The translations under genes were made by a program, and so were the position numbers. The notes beneath the pieces were generated by a model, which ran no database searches, was not told the DNA's origin, and saw only the letters and a program-made list of their open reading frames with translations. A stretch of 17,383 bases of DNA from CALBPI01 sp039700805 (lineage in GTDB: Bacteria > Pseudomonadota > Gammaproteobacteria > Steroidobacterales > Woeseiaceae): contig JBCAZE010000055.1 in assembly GCA_039700805.1 (NCBI GenBank), positions 1 to 17,383 of the forward strand, in the 5' to 3' direction. This document shows, in pieces, positions 1-6,176 of this stretch (the first letter of the stretch is position 1; each line of letters starts with the position of its first letter).

Positions 1-61
1 GGCCTCTTCGCTAAGCAGTTGCTACTGTAGCCGGTGTTTTCACGGTCGGACAAGCTCTTTC

Positions 62-1168
62 ATGTCCCGATATATCGGTGAGTCTAATTTTGCGCACGGC
101 GACACGCAGTCAATCGGGTTGTTGGTGGTCAATCTGGGTACGCCTGATGACCCATCACCCAAGGCGGTTCGACGTTATTTGAAGCAGTTCCTCTGGGATC
201 CGCGCGTCGTTGAACAGCCGCGCGTTGTCTGGTGGCTGATCCTCAATTTAATCATTCTGAATATTCGCCCGAAGAAGTCGGCAGCGGCCTATCAGGAAAT
301 CTGGACAGATGCCGGCTCGCCATTGCTACTTTACAGCCAACAGATCGCTGAAAAACTGGCGGCGGAGGTCCGGGACAAAACCGGCAGCCCTGTACAAGTC
401 GAACTAGGCATGTCGTACGGCACGCCCTCGATTCCTGATGCGCTTGATCGGCTGCGGCGAAAAAATGTCCGTCGGTTGGTTGTTTTGCCACTCTATCCAC
501 AATATTCAGCGACGACGACCGGTACGGTTTTCGATGCCGTAGCGAGCAGCCTGTCGCGTCAGCGTTGGGTGCCAGAACTACGTTTCATTAATCAGTTCCA
601 CGATCGACCACGCTTGATCGAAGCGTTGGCACAAACCGTCCGCGATCACTGGGCGAAACATGGCCAGGGGGAGCGATTGTTGTTTTCCTTTCATGGCATA
701 CCTCAACGCTATTTCAGAGCCGGCGACCCATATCATTGCCAATGCCAAAAGACAGCGCGATTAGTAGCTGATGCTCTCGAGCTTCGCAATGATCAGTACG
801 CGGTTTCATTCCAGTCACGTGTTGGCCGCGAACCTTGGTTGATGCCCTATACCGACTACACGCTTGAAGACTGGGGTGCTGAGAAAGTTGGGAATGTCGA
901 TGTCATCTGTCCAGGCTTTTCGGCCGACTGTCTTGAGACGCTCGAAGAAATCGCATTACAAAATCGCGATCTGTTCGTCGAAGCTGGGGGTGGAGATCTT
1001 CGCTATATCCCCGCGCTGAATGACACGGCGGGTCAAATCGCGGCACTCAGCGAGCTCATCATCGAGACAACGAGTGATTGGCATCCTGCCATCGCGGCAT
1101 TCAATGAGACGGTAGAGGATAGCGCCAAGCGCGCTGACGCCTTGGAGCAACTCGCGGACGCGCAATGA
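62..1168 (+). CDS. hemH: Ferrochelatase (protoheme ferro-lyase)
   Basis: Inserts Fe2+ into protoporphyrin IX, the last step of heme b synthesis, probably at the inner face of the cytoplasmic membrane. The 368-residue product begins with the gammaproteobacterial HemH signature (SRYIG..NFAHG, then VNLGTPD at about 23-29). It carries the catalytic histidine in FSFHGIPQRY (H211) and the conserved acidic segment DCLETLEEI (about 289-297). GREPWLMPYTD and the YHCQCQKTARLV cysteine segment are also family features. It is longer than the roughly 320-residue enteric enzyme but normal for this wider clade. The ATG start places the conserved N-terminus correctly. The same frame stays open to the left edge, but nothing upstream looks like HemH. 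No good Shine-Dalgarno sequence precedes the ATG. The stop codon overlaps the next gene as ATGA, so the two are probably co-translated. Confidence 0.96.
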   Translation: MSRYIGESNFAHGDTQSIGLLVVNLGTPDDPSPKAVRRYLKQFLWDPRVVEQPRVVWWLILNLIILNIRPKKSAAAYQEIWTDAGSPLLLYSQQIAEKLAAEVRDKTGSPVQVELGMSYGTPSIPDALDRLRRKNVRRLVVLPLYPQYSATTTGTVFDAVASSLSRQRWVPELRFINQFHDRPRLIEALAQTVRDHWAKHGQGERLLFSFHGIPQRYFRAGDPYHCQCQKTARLVADALELRNDQYAVSFQSRVGREPWLMPYTDYTLEDWGAEKVGNVDVICPGFSADCLETLEEIALQNRDLFVEAGGGDLRYIPALNDTAGQIAALSELIIETTSDWHPAIAAFNETVEDSAKRADALEQLADAQ

Positions 1169-1887
1169 ACACGGGCTTTTTGGAAGTCGCGTTGGAGAGC
1201 GACGACATCCTCGCGGCGTTGGCGTTTTACCGCACGCTCGGCTTCACAGAACTGACACCCAACGACGCGCGCGATTATCCGTATGCAGCGATCACCGATG
1301 GCTTCGTCAACATTGGACTACACCAACGCGCGTTTTCGGCACCGACGTTAACCATGATGCAACCGGAACTCGCCAAGGCTGCGCCGAATCTAGGCGACAG
1401 CCCTTATCTGCAATCGATGCGTATCGATCCAGATCAGTTTCACGAGATCACGTTATGCGATGCCGATCAACATACGCTAATGCTTGTGGAGGCGCGCACC
1501 TTTTCACCGCCCACATTCGATCCACCAGAGAGCCTGCTGGGTCGCTTTCTTGAGATTTCTTTGCCGGTACGAAATGCGCTCGCCAGCGCACAGTTTTGGG
1601 CGCCCTATACGCACTCGTCGCTCGGCCTGATGGGTGACCCTCCCGAGCACCTGCGGCTTGGCGCAGGTCATGTCGCCATCGGCCTTTGCGAGCCCCTACG
1701 AGGTCGTGACTTGCAGTTGAGCTATGCTGTGTCGGACCTTGCGGCGCTTGGACATGCAATCGATCGACTCGGCGGGCGGCTTCATCCGTGCGCCGTGGGC
1801 ATCGGCGCCTGTATCAGCCAGGTTCAAACACCAGAGGGACTCTTGATCAATTTGTTCAAAGAAGACTTTCTGGGCGACAACGTGTAG
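1165..1887 (+). CDS. VOC (glyoxalase/bleomycin-resistance fold) protein, two modules
   Basis: A 240-residue cytosolic protein with two tandem beta-alpha-beta-beta-beta modules, about residues 1-115 and 125-240. Module one opens with LEVALESDDILAALAFYRTLGF and contains a histidine-bearing strand (FHEITLCDADQHTLMLVEA). Module two opens with GRFLEISLPVRNALASAQFW and ends with the TPEGLLINLFK strand. These are typical of the vicinal-oxygen-chelate superfamily, whose members include glyoxalase I, dioxygenases and resistance proteins. Substrate and metal ligands cannot be assigned from sequence. The ATG overlaps the hemH stop by 4 bp, which indicates translational coupling. Whether it acts in heme metabolism is unknown. 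It ends 3 bp before the convergent exonuclease gene. Confidence 0.85.
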   Translation: MNTGFLEVALESDDILAALAFYRTLGFTELTPNDARDYPYAAITDGFVNIGLHQRAFSAPTLTMMQPELAKAAPNLGDSPYLQSMRIDPDQFHEITLCDADQHTLMLVEARTFSPPTFDPPESLLGRFLEISLPVRNALASAQFWAPYTHSSLGLMGDPPEHLRLGAGHVAIGLCEPLRGRDLQLSYAVSDLAALGHAIDRLGGRLHPCAVGIGACISQVQTPEGLLINLFKEDFLGDNV

Positions 1888-1890
1888 CGA

Positions 1891-2775
1891 TCAAATCAGA
1901 TCGGAAATTCGCTCAGCCTGACGTCGAAAACTTGGCCCAAACCCTGCCTCGTCGCACAGCGCGTTGAATGCACCGAGATCCGGCGCTCTCCGGACAGCGG
2001 TCCGAGCGCAAAATTGCAACGGCACGTCATCGGGAATCATCGTGAGTTGTCGAGAGATCAAAGCAATGTCCCTGTGCTGGTCCAGTTTCTCACCGAGTTT
2101 GGCGGCGCCGCGGATATTCACCTCCGAAACGCGATCGAGGTTGGCGTACAACACGTCGAGACTTCCAAAGTGATTGAGCAAAGCGGCGGCAGTCTTTTTG
2201 CCGACCCCCGGCACACCAGGAATGTTGTCGACGCTATCTCCGGCGAGCGCGAGTAGGTCGGCAATTTGCTCAGGATAAACACCGAATGCGTCCGGAATAT
2301 CGTCATAACCGAGTTTTCGATTCGCAGCGAAATCCCAAAATGCGTCGACCGGTGATAGCAATTGCGTCAAATCTTTATCACGACTAACAATTGTGCACGG
2401 CATGCCAGCCGCGCGTGCGTCTAGCGCAAGCGTCCCGATAATATCGTCCGCTTCATAAATATCACTGGCCGCTTCGTGGAGCCCGAGCGCGCGAGCCATG
2501 CGACGACATTGCTTGAATTGGCGGTCGAGCTCCGGTGGCGCTGGCTCTCGGTTTGCCTTATAAGCCGGATAAATATCGTTGCGGTAAGAGCTCGCAAGGC
2601 TCTCATCGAATGCAACAGCAATATGCTTGGGCGACTCGTACTCAATAAAGTCGGCTAGAAAACGTGTGAAACCGTACAAGGCATTGGTCGGATTTCCGGC
2701 CGGATCACACATGTCATCAGACACTGAAAACCAGGCGCGAAAAACGTAAACGCTGGCGTCAATCAGATAAAGCAT
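1891..2775 (-). CDS. Stand-alone 5'-3' exonuclease / flap endonuclease (PolA N-domain type)
   Basis: A 294-residue structure-specific 5' nuclease like the N-terminal domain of DNA polymerase I, probably acting on 5' flaps or RNA primers in replication and repair. The metal-binding acidic set appears complete: D6 in LIDAS, D57 in VAFDE, E108/D110/D111 in YEADDIIG, D133 and D135 in SRDKDL, D180 and D183 in GDSVDNIPG. The basic arch segment SYRNDIYPAYKANR is present. So is the helix-3-turn-helix DNA-binding motif (GVPGVGKKTAAALL, about 187-200). E. coli Xni (ExoIX), the paralogue closest in size, is shorter at 251 residues and lacks some of these acids, so I do not use that symbol. The start is an ATG with no recognisable Shine-Dalgarno sequence. 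A -10-like hexamer lies 7 bp upstream (separate entry). Confidence 0.92.
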   Translation of the reverse strand: MLYLIDASVYVFRAWFSVSDDMCDPAGNPTNALYGFTRFLADFIEYESPKHIAVAFDESLASSYRNDIYPAYKANREPAPPELDRQFKQCRRMARALGLHEAASDIYEADDIIGTLALDARAAGMPCTIVSRDKDLTQLLSPVDAFWDFAANRKLGYDDIPDAFGVYPEQIADLLALAGDSVDNIPGVPGVGKKTAAALLNHFGSLDVLYANLDRVSEVNIRGAAKLGEKLDQHRDIALISRQLTMIPDDVPLQFCARTAVRRAPDLGAFNALCDEAGFGPSFRRQAERISDLI

Positions 2776-2782
2776 GCGTTCG

Positions 2783-2788
2783 ATTCTA
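2783..2788 (-). promoter_or_regulatory. Possible -10 element of the exonuclease gene (leaderless?)
   Basis: On the minus strand TAGAAT (5 of 6 to TATAAT) ends 7 bp before the ATG at 2775. Transcription would therefore start at or very near the start codon, which would fit the absence of a Shine-Dalgarno sequence. The -35 at 17 bp spacing is poor (TTCTAA). A CTGACA lies further upstream at a 26 bp spacing, which is too long. The HNH gene ends only 64 bp upstream, so read-through is an equally good explanation. Weak evidence. Confidence 0.25.
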
Positions 2789-2839
2789 GCAGTCCACCGG
2801 ACAGCTTAGAACTTTGTCAGATCGCCGGTCTCGAGCGCG

Positions 2840-3490
2840 TCAACGCATCACCAGTAACGTTGACACCGAGTTCTGATCCAGGTGTATGCGCACGCGTTGA
2901 TGCAAGGGGCTAGAACGCGGGAAATGCGCCAGTAGATATTCCATCTGATCTGCCAGCACACGGCGCCCCTTGAGGTAGATGTACTCAGCATAGGTCGGCG
3001 TAAATGGCACAGCGATCAGTTGCATACCCGCTTGCTCAGGTGTGTTACCGCCTTTGTGGTTGTTACATCGCCGACAGGCGGTCGCAACGTTGGTCCATCT
3101 GTCTTCGCCTTGTTGCGAAATCGGTGTGATGTGATCACGCGTGAGCTCGCTATTTTTGAAAGGCTGGGCGCAATACAAACAAATGTTGGCATCACGACGG
3201 AATAACGTCCGGTTATTCAACGGCGGAATGTAGTGATCGCGTCGCTCGGCGAGCCCTTGATGCGTGCCATAGGTCGCGATAATAGAGTTGACGTCGATAG
3301 CGCTTCTGAGACCACTCGCAGCAGAAACGCCGCCTCTGATCCGATAAAGCAATGAGCCGCATGCATAGGCGACCTGCTCTGTGTGGTAAAGCCGAGCGGC
3401 CTCTTTGTAGTCGATCCACTCGAGTGGCATACCCGCCACGTCCGTTCGTAGGACCTGTTGTGATAACCCGGTCGGTGCGTTTGCGATCAT
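2840..3490 (-). CDS. HNH endonuclease family protein
   Basis: A 216-residue protein from the chosen start, with a zinc-ribbon-type HNH nuclease core. The core comprises CLYC, then RDHITP (the catalytic-type histidine) and NVATACRRCNNHKGG carrying the second CxxC. Upstream it has the conserved block VLRTDVAGMPLEWIDYKEAARLYH and a PPLNNRTLFRRD segment. Downstream is IPFTPTYAEYIYLKGRRVLADQMEYL. I recognise this as a solitary HNH protein that is common in aquatic proteobacteria; its biological role is not established. The frame stays open upstream to a TTG at 3646, but family members begin only a little before VLRTD. I therefore use the ATG at 3490, preceded by a purine-rich GGGGTGGGG. The extra 52 residues of the longer frame show no recognisable domain. 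It reads leftward, away from the DnaA-box region. Confidence 0.85.
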   Translation of the reverse strand: MIANAPTGLSQQVLRTDVAGMPLEWIDYKEAARLYHTEQVAYACGSLLYRIRGGVSAASGLRSAIDVNSIIATYGTHQGLAERRDHYIPPLNNRTLFRRDANICLYCAQPFKNSELTRDHITPISQQGEDRWTNVATACRRCNNHKGGNTPEQAGMQLIAVPFTPTYAEYIYLKGRRVLADQMEYLLAHFPRSSPLHQRVRIHLDQNSVSTLLVMR

Positions 3491-3677
3491 CCCCACCCCA
3501 CACTTCAACAGCGCTAAGTTTTTTCCGGTTACTGAAGACTGCAAAACATTGGCCTCGAAATCAATCTGATCATGCGAAAAGGCATCTTCCTCGGGATAGG
3601 CAGCGTCTTCGCATTGAGCATGAGATAATCGACAATCGATCAACAACCGGCGCTAACTGCTCTTGACATGGAGACAG

Positions 3678-3686
3678 TTATGCACA
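3678..3686 (+). promoter_or_regulatory. DnaA box TTATGCACA
   Basis: An exact match to the DnaA consensus TTATNCACA, read on the plus strand. It lies at the left end of the AT-rich intergenic region, 170 bp from the second perfect box. That a protein binds here is inferred from the motif alone. Confidence 0.55.
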
Positions 3687-3711
3687 TTCCGCGTTACAGA
3701 TTGATTAAAAG

Positions 3712-3727
3712 CGGCAAAATCTTGCCG
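3712..3727. repeat. Inverted repeat CGGCAA-AATC-TTGCCG
   Basis: A perfect 6 bp stem with a 4-nt loop in the region between the HNH and priA genes. There is no following T-tract, so it is not a convincing terminator. It could be a local structure in a priA leader transcript or part of a protein-binding site. Confidence 0.4.
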
Positions 3728-3740
3728 GCAATAACCATAT

Positions 3741-3757
3741 ACAGAGTAAGCCTCTGT
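3741..3757. repeat. Inverted repeat ACAGAG-TAAGC-CTCTGT followed by TTT
   Basis: A perfect 6 bp stem with a 5-nt loop. Rightward it is followed by TTT. The stem is only half GC and the U-run is short, so termination would be weak. No rightward gene precedes it closely. If transcription of priA starts to its left, it would lie in the leader. Confidence 0.35.
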
Positions 3758-3843
3758 TTTGTATAGAGAAAAAGATCTTCCGATAAAAAGTCATTGACAG
3801 CTTCTGCCACAATATCCTAGGCAATCAGCTGTTCACGCGTTGA

Positions 3844-3864
3844 CAATCCACAGAGTTATCCACA
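3844..3864 (+). promoter_or_regulatory. Tandem DnaA boxes: degenerate CAATCCACA and perfect TTATCCACA
   Basis: TTATCCACA at 3856-3864 is identical to the strongest E. coli oriC box (R1/R4), and its context AGAGTTATCCACAG matches the sequence around E. coli R4. A degenerate copy (7 of 9) occurs 12 bp upstream at 3844-3852, giving a direct repeat ATCCACAG (3846-3853 and 3858-3865) nearly one helical turn apart. The perfect box ends 4 bp before the annotated TTG start of priA. Bound DnaA would be expected to hinder expression from promoters here. Confidence 0.6.
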
Positions 3865-3868
3865 GGCC

Positions 3869-6091
3869 TTGGCACAACACACGGTAAATCAATCACATAA
3901 GGCGCCTTTGCGGATTTCCGTTGCGCTCGACGTCCCACTGCGTCAGCTCTTTGACTATCTGCCCAAGCCCGGCGAGCCCGTGCCGAAGCCGGGTTCCAGA
4001 GTAAAAGTGCCCTTCGGTCGTCGGACGCTATGTGGCGTCGTTTGGGACACGAATCCGTCACCCAACCTTGCGGTGTCGCAGCTCAAAACGGTTCGCGAAA
4101 ATATCGATGAAGCGCCCCTGTTTCATGACCGCGACCGAAAACTGATCGACTTTGCAGCGCGTTATTACCACCAACCCATCGGTGAGGTCGTGATGGCGGC
4201 CTTACCGCCGCTATTGAGGCAAGGTGGCATGGTCGACCCGACCATTGAACGCATCACGATCACCGCAATAGGGCTCGACAAACTGGCCGGCGACCTGACA
4301 AAGCGCGCCCCGCGTCAGCAAGCACTGCTCGAAGTCTTGGCCGCTGAGCAACAAGGCTTAAATGCCGAAGCGCTCCAACAACGGATGCCTGGTTGGCGCC
4401 AAGTGGGGAAACCGTTAATCAAGCAGGGGGCGATTCACAGCGAACGCATTGAGAAACGTGAGCGATGGCGCTTGGCTGCCCCTCGTTCCGACAAACCGCA
4501 TTTGAGCGATGAACAAGCCAAAGCCGTCGAGGCGATTGAGTCGTTTGACGATGGTTTCCGTTGCTGGCTACTTGATGGCGTCACAGGCAGTGGCAAGACA
4601 GAGGTATTTCTACGCCTGATCGAACGTCAAATCGAACGCAATCAACAAACACTGTTGCTGGTGCCAGAGATTGGCCTGACACCACAAATGGTGAGGCGCC
4701 TCGAAGCGCGGTTAGGCGTTCGCGTCGCGCTATTGCATAGCGAGCTATCGGACCTCGATCGCGCGACAGCGTGGGTGGCTGCAGCGACAGGAGAGGCGCT
4801 TGTCGTCGTCGGAACACGCTCCTCTGTCTTCGCACCGATGGCAAACACTGGGTTGATCATCGTCGACGAGGAGCACGACCCTTCGCTGAAACAGCATGAG
4901 GGCTTCCGCTATCACGCTAGAGACCTAGCGATTTTCAGAGCAGCAGACGCCAACATACCAGTGATCCTCGGGTCGGCAACACCGTCGCTCGAGACACTCG
5001 CCAACGCACAAGACGGCAAGTACGGACACTTGCGTCTGACGCAACGCGCTGCCGGTGCACGCCCACCAAAGGTCACCGTCGTCGACACCAATCGATTCAA
5101 TCTCCAAGATGGTTTGTCGCAGCCTGTCATCACCGCCATCCAGTCACATCTGGATGATGGCCACCAAGTGCTGATCTATCTCAATCGACGTGGTTACGCA
5201 CCGACACTCATTTGCACGGATTGCGGCACCATCGCGCGCTGCCAGCACTGCGATGCGAATATGACTGTCCACGCTTCGCGCGGACAATTGCAGTGTCATC
5301 ACTGTGGTGCGAGAAGAGCGCTGCCAACCGCTTGTGAGACCTGTCACGAGCCCGTAAGACCGCTCGGTGAAGGGACGGAGCGCGTCGAACAAACGCTCGC
5401 CAACCTGATTCCCGAATACCCGCTGGCGCGGATCGATAGCGATACAACCTCCGCTCGAGGTGCCATGGACAAGGCGCTCGCGGCTGCCAAATCGGGGGAG
5501 TCGAAACTGCTTATCGGGACTCAGATGCTCGCCAAAGGGCACCATCTGCCCGATCTCACCTTGGTGGTCATTCTCAATGCCGATCAAGGGTTCTTCGCTA
5601 GCGACTTTCGCGCCAGTGAACGATTGGCCCAAACGATCGTTCAGGTCTCGGGTCGCGCCGGACGGGGTCAAAGGGCCGGCGAAGTTTTGATTCAGACGGC
5701 GTATCCCGAACACCGCTGGCTCAAGACGTTGGTGAACGAGGGATATCACGCATTGGCCGCTACCATTCTTCAGGAACGTCAGCTCGCGGGTTGGCCACCC
5801 TACACCGCAATCGCCGTATTGCATGCCGCATCGAAGCAAGAGTCCGCAGCCATCGAGTTTCTCAATCAAGCCAAGGCAACGTTGGTGCCATTTGGCATTC
5901 ATGCACTTGGCCCAGCACCGGCCAGCATGCTGCGACGCCAGGGCCGCTATCGTTACCAGTTGCTGCTCACAGCAGATTCGCGACAGTCACTACAATCACA
6001 GCTGCTTCGATTGACTGATTTTCTCGCAACCCACAAGCCACCACATCATTTGCGCTGGTCTCTCGACGTCGATCCACAGTCGGAGCTTTGA
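3869..6091 (+). CDS. priA: Primosomal replication-restart helicase PriA
   Basis: A 3'-5' superfamily-2 helicase that recognises stalled forks and D-loops and reloads the replisome through PriB/DnaT/DnaC-type partners. The 740 residues contain, in order, the N-terminal 3'-end-binding domain (PLRQLFDYLP, VKVPFG), Walker A GVTGSGKT (237-244) and Walker B DEEH (333-336). The SATPSLET motif III follows, then eight zinc-binding cysteines between C449 and C492. The C-terminal helicase motifs are GTQMLAKGHHLPDLTLV, ADQGFFASDFRASERL and QVSGRAGRG. Length is normal (E. coli 732). The annotated start is a TTG with little ribosome-binding signal. A second TTG at 3908 has AAGG (3899-3902) five bases upstream and would start the protein at RISVALDVPL, close to the usual PriA N-terminus, so the true start may be 39 bp downstream. 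The DnaA-box region lies immediately upstream. Confidence 0.97.
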   Translation: MAQHTVNQSHKAPLRISVALDVPLRQLFDYLPKPGEPVPKPGSRVKVPFGRRTLCGVVWDTNPSPNLAVSQLKTVRENIDEAPLFHDRDRKLIDFAARYYHQPIGEVVMAALPPLLRQGGMVDPTIERITITAIGLDKLAGDLTKRAPRQQALLEVLAAEQQGLNAEALQQRMPGWRQVGKPLIKQGAIHSERIEKRERWRLAAPRSDKPHLSDEQAKAVEAIESFDDGFRCWLLDGVTGSGKTEVFLRLIERQIERNQQTLLLVPEIGLTPQMVRRLEARLGVRVALLHSELSDLDRATAWVAAATGEALVVVGTRSSVFAPMANTGLIIVDEEHDPSLKQHEGFRYHARDLAIFRAADANIPVILGSATPSLETLANAQDGKYGHLRLTQRAAGARPPKVTVVDTNRFNLQDGLSQPVITAIQSHLDDGHQVLIYLNRRGYAPTLICTDCGTIARCQHCDANMTVHASRGQLQCHHCGARRALPTACETCHEPVRPLGEGTERVEQTLANLIPEYPLARIDSDTTSARGAMDKALAAAKSGESKLLIGTQMLAKGHHLPDLTLVVILNADQGFFASDFRASERLAQTIVQVSGRAGRGQRAGEVLIQTAYPEHRWLKTLVNEGYHALAATILQERQLAGWPPYTAIAVLHAASKQESAAIEFLNQAKATLVPFGIHALGPAPASMLRRQGRYRYQLLLTADSRQSLQSQLLRLTDFLATHKPPHHLRWSLDVDPQSEL

Positions 6092-6176
6092 CCTCGCATT
6101 GTCCTTTGGTACTGCGCGGCGAAGCAAAGACCGCTAACATTGCACCTTGCAGACGAAGACCACCCAGAGCTTCCCC

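Larger units (their letters stand above)
3491..3868. other. Intergenic region with DnaA boxes; candidate origin-like or DnaA-controlled region
   Basis: About 378 bp between the HNH start and the priA start. The left 156 bp is an open but uncharacterised extension of the HNH frame. The right 222 bp (3647-3868) is visibly AT-richer than the flanks. It holds two perfect TTATNCACA DnaA boxes (3678-3686 and 3856-3864) and a degenerate box at 3844-3852. A minus-strand GATCTTTTTCTCT at 3765-3777 matches the E. coli oriC 13-mer consensus GATCTNTTNTTTT at 9 of 11 defined positions. Two short hairpins are also present. The arrangement of a box cluster beside an AT-rich stretch resembles gammaproteobacterial oriC, but only one GATC site is present and no dnaA, dnaN or mnmG is in view. 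Transcriptional control of priA by DnaA is an alternative. I found no convincing sigma-70 promoter in either direction. Confidence 0.5.

Noticed and set aside
1888..1903. Inverted repeat CGATC-AAATCA-GATCG between the convergent VOC and exonuclease genes, considered as a bidirectional terminator.
   Set aside because: The stem is only 5 bp and no T-run follows in either direction. Most of it lies within the end of the exonuclease coding sequence.
3794..3822. TTGACA at 3794-3799 as a -35 for priA.
   Set aside because: At 16-18 bp spacing there is no TATAAT-like hexamer (CTAGGC and neighbours). The second TTGACA at 3840 would put the -10 on the start codon.
5144..5902. Long antisense open frame (252 codons) inside priA.
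   Set aside because: It lies entirely opposite strongly conserved PriA helicase and zinc-binding motifs. Its translation matches no family, and it is a shadow of GC-rich codon use.
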